DNA of 64,000 nucleotides from contig NZ_CP048836.1 of NCBI RefSeq assembly GCF_010983895.1, positions 620,001 through 684,000 of the forward strand, in the 5' to 3' direction. The notes beneath the pieces are model-generated. The model worked only from the letters and a program-made list of their open reading frames with translations. It was not told where the DNA came from and made no database searches. The stretch's first letter is position 1. Every line of letters begins with the position of its first letter. This DNA comes from Nitrogeniibacter mangrovi (GTDB lineage Bacteria > Pseudomonadota > Gammaproteobacteria > Burkholderiales > Rhodocyclaceae). Shown one piece after another: positions 52,975 to 59,986 of this stretch. A program made the position numbers and the translations under genes.

Positions 52975-53835
52975 TCAGGACTGCTTGACGTGCAGGCCGC
53001 ATTCCTTGGAGGCGGGGTCTTCCCACCACCAGCGGCCGGCGCGGATGTCCTCGCCGATGGCCACGGCGCGGGTACAGGGGGCGCAGCCGATGCTCGGGTA
53101 GAACTGCTCGTGCAGGGCGCTGTAGGGCACGTCATTGACGCGGATGTAGGCCCACACCTCGGCCTCGGACCAGTCCGATAGCGGATTGAGTTTCTCCAGG
53201 CCGTTGCCTTCGTCGAATTCGCGCGTCGGCAGGCCGGTGCGGGTGGTGGACTGAGCGGCGCGCAGACCGGTGATCCACGCCTTCTTGCCGGCCAGTGCGC
53301 GCTGCAGCGGCTCGACCTTGCGAATGCGGCAGCACGCCTTGCGCAGCTCCACCGAGTGGTAGAAGGCGTTGATGCCCTCGCCGCGCACATAGGCCTCGAC
53401 GGCCGTAGCGTCCGGGAAGAACACCTTGAGCCGGGTGTCGTAATGCTGCTCGACCTGGCCCATCAGATCGTAGGTCTCGACCGGCAGGCGGCCGGTGTCG
53501 AGGGAAAAGATCTCGATGGGCAGCCGGTGCTTGAGGATCAGGTCGGTCAGGACCATGTCCTCGGCGCCGAGGCTGTTGGCGAAGGTGATGGCGCCTTCGG
53601 CGCCCAGCTCGGCCACGATCTCCGTGAGCTGGCGCACCACGGCCTCGGCCTTGTGGGCGACGCTGGCGAGCAGGGCATCGGTCAGCTCGGGATGGATGGC
53701 CGGGTTCCTGGGGGCCTGGCGCAGGGGGAGGGCGGTGACGGAGGAAGCGACGCCGGGCCGCCCCACGTCGCTTCCGGCCCCCTCGGGGGGCAGGGAACCC
53801 GACTGCGGGTGAGCGTGGGGGCTGTTCTGGCTCAT
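52975..53835 (-). CDS. cysH: APS reductase CysH (iron-sulfur type), with a repeat-encoded N-terminus
   Basis: 286-residue assimilatory reductase turning APS into sulfite with thioredoxin. The cysteines needed for a [4Fe-4S] cluster are present: Cys168-Cys169 in KACCRIRK and Cys251-x2-Cys254 in GCAPC; the catalytic Cys279 is in ECGLH. This is the APS (not PAPS) form. The PP-loop-like region is around FANSLGAEDMVLTDL. ATG 53835 overlaps the preceding gene by 4 bp. Residues 5-26 are encoded by a dispersed GC-rich repeat, so the first 26 or so are not typical of the family. Confidence 0.93.
   Translation of the reverse strand: MSQNSPHAHPQSGSLPPEGAGSDVGRPGVASSVTALPLRQAPRNPAIHPELTDALLASVAHKAEAVVRQLTEIVAELGAEGAITFANSLGAEDMVLTDLILKHRLPIEIFSLDTGRLPVETYDLMGQVEQHYDTRLKVFFPDATAVEAYVRGEGINAFYHSVELRKACCRIRKVEPLQRALAGKKAWITGLRAAQSTTRTGLPTREFDEGNGLEKLNPLSDWSEAEVWAYIRVNDVPYSALHEQFYPSIGCAPCTRAVAIGEDIRAGRWWWEDPASKECGLHVKQS
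53758..53822. repeat. Dispersed GC-rich repeat, copy B, inside the cysH start
   Basis: The same blocks as copy A (14463-14522): CCGCCCCA, then CGGCCCCCTCGGGGGGCAG and GAGCGTGGGGGCT, with a differing middle. On the minus strand it codes for cysH residues 5-26 in frame. Confidence 0.7.
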
Positions 53836-54353
53836 GCTGCCCTCCGTTGGCGGCGGAACAGGGGCGAGGCAATGGTGACCGACGCCTGGTAGGGCTCGGA
53901 AAACACGGTCAGGCTGTTCAGCGCGTCTTCGAGTTGCGCGTCGGTGTAGCGGTCTGCGTCCGGCTGCAGGGCATCGAAGCCGCAGCGGCCCAGATAGTCG
54001 AACTGGTCGCGCAGCACGTCGCCGATGGCGCGCAGCTCGCCAGTGTGGCCGTGGCGGCTGCGCAGCAGGGTGGCGATGGAGTAGCCGCGCCCGTCGGAGA
54101 ATTTGGGGAAACGCACGGCGACCAGCGGCAGCTGCGCCAGGAAGGGGGCGACATCGGCCGGTTCGTCGTCGCCGTCGAGCCACACGGCCACGTCGCTGCG
54201 CTGTTGCAGTGCCGGCTGGGCCAGGAACACCGACAGGGGAACGATCCACTGCCCCTCGCCGACGGTCACGGTTTCCGCGCGCTGGTCTTCGGCCAGGGTC
54301 AGGACCTGCCAGGCGTCGTCCACGATCGCCTGATTCTTGATGAGCTTAGCCAT
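53832..54353 (-). CDS. DUF934 protein of the sulfite reductase operon
   Basis: 173-residue protein of DUF934 (PF06073), found between cysI and cysH in many proteobacteria. It shows VAVRFPKFSDGRGYSIATLLR and AIGDVLRDQFDYLGRCGFDA, the core of this family. It is believed to assist the CysI-type sulfite reductase; its biochemical role is not established. It overlaps cysI by 8 bp at its start and cysH by 4 bp at its end. Confidence 0.9.
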   Translation of the reverse strand: MAKLIKNQAIVDDAWQVLTLAEDQRAETVTVGEGQWIVPLSVFLAQPALQQRSDVAVWLDGDDEPADVAPFLAQLPLVAVRFPKFSDGRGYSIATLLRSRHGHTGELRAIGDVLRDQFDYLGRCGFDALQPDADRYTDAQLEDALNSLTVFSEPYQASVTIASPLFRRQRRAA

Positions 54354-56028
54354 TGGCGACTTTCCTTTCCGTCTGCTGTTCGCCGTACACGCGGGCCTTG
54401 AACGGGTCGAGACCGATGCGATGCACGGTGTCGACGAAGCGTTCGCCCTCGTGGCGGTGGTCGATATAGGTGTCGATCAGGGCCTCGATCACGTCGGGTA
54501 CGTCGGCGGCCGCGAAGGAGCGGCCGATGACCTTGCCGATGCCGGCGTCGTTGCCCTGACGCCCGCCGATGGTGATCTGGTACCACTCCTCGCCGTTCTT
54601 ATCGACGCCGAGAATGCCGATGTGGCCCACGTGGTGGTGTCCACAGGCGTTCATGCAGCCGGAGATGTTCAGCTCCAGCTCGCCGATGTCGTGCAGGTAG
54701 TCCAGATCGTCGAAGCGGCGCTGCACCGACTCGGCGATGGGGATGGACTTGGCATTGGCCAGGTTGCAGAAATCGCCCCCGGGGCAGCAGATCATGTCGG
54801 TGAGCAGGCCGAAGTTCGGCGTCGCCAGCGCGGCCTCGCGCAGCTGCTCCCACAGTTCGAACAGCTCGGCGCGCTTCACGTCCGCGAATACCAGGTTCTG
54901 CTCGTGGGTGACGCGCACTTCGCCGAAGCTGTAGCGGTCCGCCCAGGCGGCGACCAGGTCGAGCTGCTCGGCGGTGATGTCGCCCGGCGGCACCCCGGTC
55001 TTCTTGAGTGAGACCACGACGCTGGCGTAGCCGGCGCGCTTGTGGCCGCGCACGTTGCGCTCGACCCACTTGGCAAACGGCTTGCTCTCGGCGCGGGCGC
55101 GCTCGAAGCCGGCGTCGGTCGCCGGCAGGGATTCGTACTGCGGGTCGACGAAACAGGCCGCGATGCGCGCCACTTCGTCGGTGCTGAGGGTGGACGGGCC
55201 ATCCTTCAGATGCGCCCACTCGGCCTCGACCTGCTCGCGGAAGGCGTCGATGCCCAGCGCCTTGACGAGGATCTTGATACGCGCCTTGAACTTGTTGTCG
55301 CGGCGGCCGAAGCGGTTGTAGACGCGCAGGATCGCCTCCAGGTAGCTCAGCAGGTGCGGCCAGGGCACGAAGTCGCTGATCTGCTCGCCCACCATCGGGG
55401 TGCGGCCCAGGCCGCCGCCCACGAAGATCCGGAATCCGGTCTCGCCGGCCGCGTTGTGGCGCACTTCCAGGCCGATGTCGTGACAGCGGATCACGGCGCG
55501 ATCTTCCTCGGCGCCATTGACGGCCATCTTGAACTTGCGCGGCAGGTAGGCGAACTCGGGGTGGAAGGTGCTCCACTGGCGGATCAGTTCGCACCACGGA
55601 CGCGGGTCGATCAGCTCGTCGCCGGCCACGCCCGCGAAGGGGTCGGAGGTGGTGTTGCGGATGCAGTTGCCGGAGGTCTGGATGGCGTGGATCTGCACCG
55701 AGGCCAGCTTGCCCAGGATCTCGGGCACGTCTTCGAGCTTGGGCCAGTTGTACTGGATGTTCTGGCGCGTGGAGAAGTGCGCGTAGCCCTTGTCGTAGGT
55801 GCGTGCGATGTGGGCGAACATGCGCACCTGGTCGGAACGCAGGTTGCCGTAGGGGATGGCGATGCGCAGCATGGGCGCGTGCTTCTGCACGTACAGGCCG
55901 TTCTGCAGGCGCAGCGGCAGGAATTCGTCCTCGCTCAGTTCGCCGGCCAGGTATCGGCGGGTCTGGTCGGCAAACTGCTTGACGCGTTCATCGACCAGTT
56001 GTTGATCGTATTCGTCGTAGCGATACAT
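54346..56028 (-). CDS. cysI: Nitrite/sulfite reductase, hemoprotein CysI
   Basis: 560-residue siroheme and [4Fe-4S] enzyme that reduces sulfite to sulfide. The cluster/siroheme cysteines are in CCPGGDFCNLA and SGCMNACGHHHVGHIG. The N-terminal region carries YGNLRSDQVRMFAHIARTYDKG and STRQNIQYNWP. In this operon (with APS reductase and ATP sulfurylase) sulfite is the natural substrate. Siroheme would depend on CobA or another SUMT. The start follows the TSUP gene stop by 10 bp. Confidence 0.93.
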   Translation of the reverse strand: MYRYDEYDQQLVDERVKQFADQTRRYLAGELSEDEFLPLRLQNGLYVQKHAPMLRIAIPYGNLRSDQVRMFAHIARTYDKGYAHFSTRQNIQYNWPKLEDVPEILGKLASVQIHAIQTSGNCIRNTTSDPFAGVAGDELIDPRPWCELIRQWSTFHPEFAYLPRKFKMAVNGAEEDRAVIRCHDIGLEVRHNAAGETGFRIFVGGGLGRTPMVGEQISDFVPWPHLLSYLEAILRVYNRFGRRDNKFKARIKILVKALGIDAFREQVEAEWAHLKDGPSTLSTDEVARIAACFVDPQYESLPATDAGFERARAESKPFAKWVERNVRGHKRAGYASVVVSLKKTGVPPGDITAEQLDLVAAWADRYSFGEVRVTHEQNLVFADVKRAELFELWEQLREAALATPNFGLLTDMICCPGGDFCNLANAKSIPIAESVQRRFDDLDYLHDIGELELNISGCMNACGHHHVGHIGILGVDKNGEEWYQITIGGRQGNDAGIGKVIGRSFAAADVPDVIEALIDTYIDHRHEGERFVDTVHRIGLDPFKARVYGEQQTERKVANG

Positions 56029-56038
56029 GTGGGGTCTC

Positions 56039-56818
56039 TCAATGGGTTATCAGTTTTGCGCCCACCAGCACCAGGGTGCTGGCCAGGATCGGGCGAAGCA
56101 CGCGGTCGGGCACGCGGGCCGAGATGTGGCTGCCCAGCCAGATGCCCGGGAGCGAGCCGATCAGCAGGCTGCCCAGCAGGAGCCAGTCCACCGTGCCCAG
56201 GGCCCAGTGGCCCAGCCCGGCCACCGCCGTCAGCGGCACCGCGTGGGCGATGTCGGAGCCGACGATGCGCAGCGCCGGCAGGCCCGGATACAGGAAGAAC
56301 AGGGCGGTCACGCCCAATGCGCCGGCGCCCACCGACGAGATCGACACCAGCACGCCCAGCACCAGCCCGGTGGCGATGGTGAGGTTGCGCACCAGCACCG
56401 GATCGGGGACCTCGCCCAGCACGCGATGGGACAGGCGCTGGATGCGGTGGCGCAGGACGATGGCCACCGCGGTGAGCACCAGGGCGATGCCCAGGGCGAC
56501 GGAGATGACGCTGGTGGCGCCGTCGATGCCGCCCGGGGCGTAGCGATGCACCAGCCACAGGGTGGCCAGCGAGGCGGGGATGCTGCCGGTGGCCAGGCGC
56601 CGGGTGATGGTCCAGTTCACCGAGCCCTTGAGGCTGTGGGCGAAGGTGCCGCCGGCCTTGGTGATGGCCGCGTAGAGCAGGTCGGTACCCACCGCCACCG
56701 AGGGGTGAATGCCGAAGATCAGCACGAGCAGGGGCGTCATGAGCGAGCCGCCGCCCACGCCGGTCAGCCCGACGATGGCGCCCACTGCGAAGCCAGCCAC
56801 GGTGTATGCGAAGTCCAT
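56039..56818 (-). CDS. TSUP family transporter, first gene of the cys operon
   Basis: 259-residue membrane protein with two TSUP halves: VGAIVGLTGVGGGSLMTPLLVLIFG and VLGVLVSISSVGAGALGVTALFFLYP. It starts ahead of cysI in the sulfate operon, so it probably transports sulfate, sulfite or another sulfur compound; the substrate and direction are inferred from position. ATG 56818 matches the first helix; the frame open to 56848 is possible but less likely. It diverges from cysB by 104 bp. Confidence 0.87.
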   Translation of the reverse strand: MDFAYTVAGFAVGAIVGLTGVGGGSLMTPLLVLIFGIHPSVAVGTDLLYAAITKAGGTFAHSLKGSVNWTITRRLATGSIPASLATLWLVHRYAPGGIDGATSVISVALGIALVLTAVAIVLRHRIQRLSHRVLGEVPDPVLVRNLTIATGLVLGVLVSISSVGAGALGVTALFFLYPGLPALRIVGSDIAHAVPLTAVAGLGHWALGTVDWLLLGSLLIGSLPGIWLGSHISARVPDRVLRPILASTLVLVGAKLITH

Positions 56819-56922
56819 TCCCAAGTTTCCTGCGATGTTGCAGCGCATCCTACGGAAATCAATTAGATCGGAACAGGCGCGTCGGGTTAAACTTTAAGAA
56901 CCAAAAGTTATTTGGCTGTGCC
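56819..56922. promoter_or_regulatory. Divergent control region between the cys operon and cysB
   Basis: The 104-bp gap has an A/T-rich island near 56887-56913 (TTAAACTTTAAGAACC, AAAAGTTATTT) in otherwise GC-rich DNA. The imperfect dyad AACTTT...AAAGTT is a candidate CysB operator serving both the cys operon and cysB itself. No -10/-35 pair is certain. Confidence 0.5.
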
Positions 56923-57864
56923 ATGAACATTCAGCAGTTGCGCTACATCGTCGAAGTGGAGCGGCAGGGCCTCAATGTCTCCGACGCCGCCGAGGCGCTG
57001 TTCACCTCGCAGCCCGGGGTCTCGAAGCAGATCCGGGCGCTGGAGGAAGAACTCGGCGTCGCCGTCTTTGTGCGCCACGGCAAGCGCATTGTGGACGTCT
57101 CCGCACCGGGGCGCGAGGTGCTCGCCATTGCCCAGCGCATCCTGCGCGACGTGGACAGCCTGGCCCAGGTGGGGGAGGACTTCCGCAACGAGCGCCAGGG
57201 ACGGCTGTCGGTGGCCACCACGCACACCCAGGCCCGGTACGTGCTGCCCAAGGTGATCGCGGAGTTTAGCCGCAAGTACCCGGCCGTGAGTCTCGAATTG
57301 CACCAGGGCAGTCCGCGCCAGGTGTGCGAGATGGTCATCAACGGCGAGGCGGATCTGGCCATCGCCACCGAGGCCATCGCCGACTACGACGAGCTGGTGA
57401 TGCTGCCCTGCTACCAGTGGAACCGCTGTGTGGTGGCGCCGGCCGATCATCCCATCCTGCGGGTGCAGCCACTGTCGCTCGAGGAGATCGCCAAGTGGCC
57501 GCTGGTGACCTACGACACCGCCTTCACCGGGCGCAGCCAGATGAACAAGGCTTTCCTGGGGCGCGGGCTCAAGCCGAACGTGGTGCTCACGGCCATGGAT
57601 TCGGACGTGATCAAGACCTATGTGCGCATGGGGCTCGGGGTGGGCATCGTCGCGCGCATGGCCTTCGATCCGGTGGCCGACAAGGGGCTCGGGATGGCGG
57701 ATGCGGCGCACCTGTTCGAGTCGAGCACCACCCGTGTCGGCATTCGCCGCCACGCCTGGCTGCGCGGTTACGTCTATGCCTTCATCGAGCTGTTCGCGCC
57801 GACGCTTTCGCGCCGGATCATCGACGCCGCCCAGGCCGGTGGCGGGAGCGACCCGGGCCTGTGA
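56923..57864 (+). CDS. cysB: LysR-type regulator CysB
   Basis: 313-residue LysR regulator. The start MNIQQLRYIVEVERQGLNVSD with AAEALFTSQPGVSKQIRALE is the CysB-type helix-turn-helix. The effector domain has SVATTHTQARYVLPKVIAEF and LPCYQWNRCVVAPADHPIL, as in CysB/Cbl. It would activate the divergent sulfate operon under sulfur limitation, responding to O- or N-acetylserine. The ATG at 56923 is preferred over the longer frame from 56806. Confidence 0.94.
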   Translation: MNIQQLRYIVEVERQGLNVSDAAEALFTSQPGVSKQIRALEEELGVAVFVRHGKRIVDVSAPGREVLAIAQRILRDVDSLAQVGEDFRNERQGRLSVATTHTQARYVLPKVIAEFSRKYPAVSLELHQGSPRQVCEMVINGEADLAIATEAIADYDELVMLPCYQWNRCVVAPADHPILRVQPLSLEEIAKWPLVTYDTAFTGRSQMNKAFLGRGLKPNVVLTAMDSDVIKTYVRMGLGVGIVARMAFDPVADKGLGMADAAHLFESSTTRVGIRRHAWLRGYVYAFIELFAPTLSRRIIDAAQAGGGSDPGL

Positions 57865-57880
57865 GCGCCGTCGAGGGCGC

Positions 57881-58864
57881 TCATCCGCTCAGGTGGGCGA
57901 GGAGTGCGCTGGCGCCGGTGGCCAGCTCGAGCATGAGCGCGATGCGGGCCTTCGACGGATTGAGCCGCCCGCTGCCGGGCAGCTGCAGGTCCGGCGCGTC
58001 GGCCGGGGCCGGGCTGACGGCGCCGCGGCCCACGCGGGAGGCGCGCACGATACGCACGCCGGCGATGCGCGCCGTTTCGGCGGCGGCATGCCAGGTCGTG
58101 GGCAGGCTGCCGTCGCCGGGCAGGGCGAGCACCACGCCACAGGCGCGGCGCAGACCGGCCTCGGCGAGGAGGTCGGGGTCGGCGCCGGCGGCCACGTAGA
58201 GGATGTCGACCCGGGGCAGGTCGTCGTGCCCGTCCAGGGCATCGATCGGCACCTGCCCCGCCGTGCCCAGGTTCGGTGCCCGGTCGAAACGGACCGGTAG
58301 CACGCTGCCCAGCGGGCCGAGCTCGGGGGCATCGATGGCGTCGAGCGCGCGGGTATGGGTCTTGGTGATTTCCGCGCCGGCATGGATGCGGTCGTTCATG
58401 ACCACCAGCACGCCCTTGCCGTGCGCCTCCGGGCTGGCGGCCACGGCGATGGCCTGATAGAGGTTCATCGGGCCGTCGGCGGACAGGGCCGTGGCCGGGC
58501 GCATCGCGGCGGTCAGTATCACCGGCTTGCCCGGCGGCAGGATCAGGTGCAGGAACCAGGCGGTTTCCTCGAGGGTGTCGGTGCCATGGGTGACGACCAC
58601 CGCGTCGCAGTCGGGGCGTGCCAGATGGGCCATCACCGTGCGCGCGATCAACAGCCAGTGGCGCGGGCTCATGTCCTTGCTGTCGAGTGACAGCAAGGGG
58701 GCGACATCGATGTGCGCCAGCGCCGTCGCGTCGGGGACCTGCGCCAGCAGGGTCGCCGCGTCGAGCTCGCCGGCGCGGTATCCGGTCGTCTGCGTCGCGT
58801 CGCCTGCGGCGCCGGCAATGGTGCCACCGGTGCTCAGCAGGACGACACGGGGCTGGCGGGACAT
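57881..58864 (-). CDS. L-asparaginase (type II-like fold, no signal peptide)
   Basis: 327-residue amidohydrolase. The two threonine motifs are STGGTIAGAAG (first catalytic Thr) and VVTHGTDTLEETAWF (second Thr with Asp). ILTAAMRPATALSADGP and VVMNDRIHAGAEITKTH are further family blocks. It converts asparagine (perhaps glutamine) to aspartate. No signal peptide precedes it, so a cytoplasmic location is expected. It lies 12 bp after an amino-acid-binding protein gene on the same strand. Confidence 0.91.
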   Translation of the reverse strand: MSRQPRVVLLSTGGTIAGAAGDATQTTGYRAGELDAATLLAQVPDATALAHIDVAPLLSLDSKDMSPRHWLLIARTVMAHLARPDCDAVVVTHGTDTLEETAWFLHLILPPGKPVILTAAMRPATALSADGPMNLYQAIAVAASPEAHGKGVLVVMNDRIHAGAEITKTHTRALDAIDAPELGPLGSVLPVRFDRAPNLGTAGQVPIDALDGHDDLPRVDILYVAAGADPDLLAEAGLRRACGVVLALPGDGSLPTTWHAAAETARIAGVRIVRASRVGRGAVSPAPADAPDLQLPGSGRLNPSKARIALMLELATGASALLAHLSG

Positions 58865-58875
58865 GGCATCCCCCT

Positions 58876-59793
58876 TCACTGGAACGGATGGTCGTTCGGT
58901 TTGCGATACAGCTCGCGCATGGCGCCCGAGAGCGGGAAGTTCAGGTTCAGGTTGTTGGGCGGAATCGGTCGCGTGAACCAGCGCATGTAGATGCGCTCGG
59001 CTTCGCCCGAGGTCATCAGGGCGTTCAAGGTGTTGTCCACCAGCGTCTTCATGGCCGGATCGTCCTTGCGCATCATGCATCCGTAGGCCTCGAAGGAACG
59101 CGGCGTGCCGGTCACGACCCATTCGCTCGGGTGGGCCGACTTGGCCACTTCGCCGTACAGCAGCGCGTCGTCGAGCATGAAGGCGTCGGCCCGCCCGGTC
59201 TCGAGGGTGAGGAAGCTCTCGCCATGGTCCCGTGCGGTGATCATCGTCAGGTCGATGTGGCGCTCTTCCTTGAGTTGGCGCAACAGGCGTTCCGAGGTGG
59301 TGCCGGCGGTGGTCACCACCCGGCGGCCCTCCAGATCGTCGAAGTCGGCGATGCCCGAGTCGCGCCGCGTCAGCATCCGGGTGCCGATGATGAAGATGGT
59401 GGTGGAGAAGGCCACTTCGCGCTCCCGGGTGGTGTTGTGGGTGGTCGAGCCGCACTCGAAATCGATCTCGCCCTTGCGGACCATGCGGATGCGGTTGCCC
59501 GAGGTGATCGGCACGAGTTCGACGGGCAGGTCCGGTTCGCGCAGGTGGCCGCGGATCGCCTCGACGATGTGCATGGCCAGATCGTGCGAGTAGCCCATCA
59601 CGTGGCCCTTGTCGTCGATGTAGGAGAACGGGATCGACGATAGCCGGTGGCCGAGGCGGATGACGCCGCGCTCGCGGATGGTCTTGAGGGTGTCGCTGGC
59701 GTCGTCGTCGGCGGCGGCGGCCGGGTGGCCGGCGCCGGTCAGGCACAGGATCAGGGTCGCGAGGATGATTCGGATCACGGCGGATCGGGTCAC
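58876..59793 (-). CDS. Amino acid ABC transporter substrate-binding protein (GltI-like)
   Basis: 305-residue periplasmic binding protein of family 3. GGAG stands 9 bases before GTG 59793, giving a signal peptide (VIRIILATLILCLTGAGHPAAA). The mature part begins DTLKTIRERGVIRLGHRLSSIPFSYID, with DFECGSTTHNTTREREVAFSTTIF and LTLETGRADAFMLDD, as in glutamate/aspartate-binding GltI. No permease or ATPase gene lies nearby. It precedes the asparaginase gene, which suggests amino-acid use (asparagine, aspartate or glutamate). Confidence 0.88.
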   Translation of the reverse strand: MTRSAVIRIILATLILCLTGAGHPAAAADDDASDTLKTIRERGVIRLGHRLSSIPFSYIDDKGHVMGYSHDLAMHIVEAIRGHLREPDLPVELVPITSGNRIRMVRKGEIDFECGSTTHNTTREREVAFSTTIFIIGTRMLTRRDSGIADFDDLEGRRVVTTAGTTSERLLRQLKEERHIDLTMITARDHGESFLTLETGRADAFMLDDALLYGEVAKSAHPSEWVVTGTPRSFEAYGCMMRKDDPAMKTLVDNTLNALMTSGEAERIYMRWFTRPIPPNNLNLNFPLSGAMRELYRKPNDHPFQ

Positions 59794-59986
59794 GGCGTGT
59801 GTCTCCGGGGGAGGGGTCGGCGTATTGTGCCGCGATCGCGCCGTCATGGCGACTGTCGACCCGACGCGCATGCGCCCCGTGGGCACAATCCGGCGCCCGG
59901 CGGCGCAACATGTCACAGTCCCGTGGCCGGGTCGCCGCATATACTCGAAGACTATTCAGTCAAAGCAACGACGGGGACAGGGGTTC

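Noticed and set aside
59660-59986. N-terminal extension of the PrsT-like protein
   Set aside because: It overlaps the divergent binding-protein gene and would hide the signal peptide that begins after 59987.
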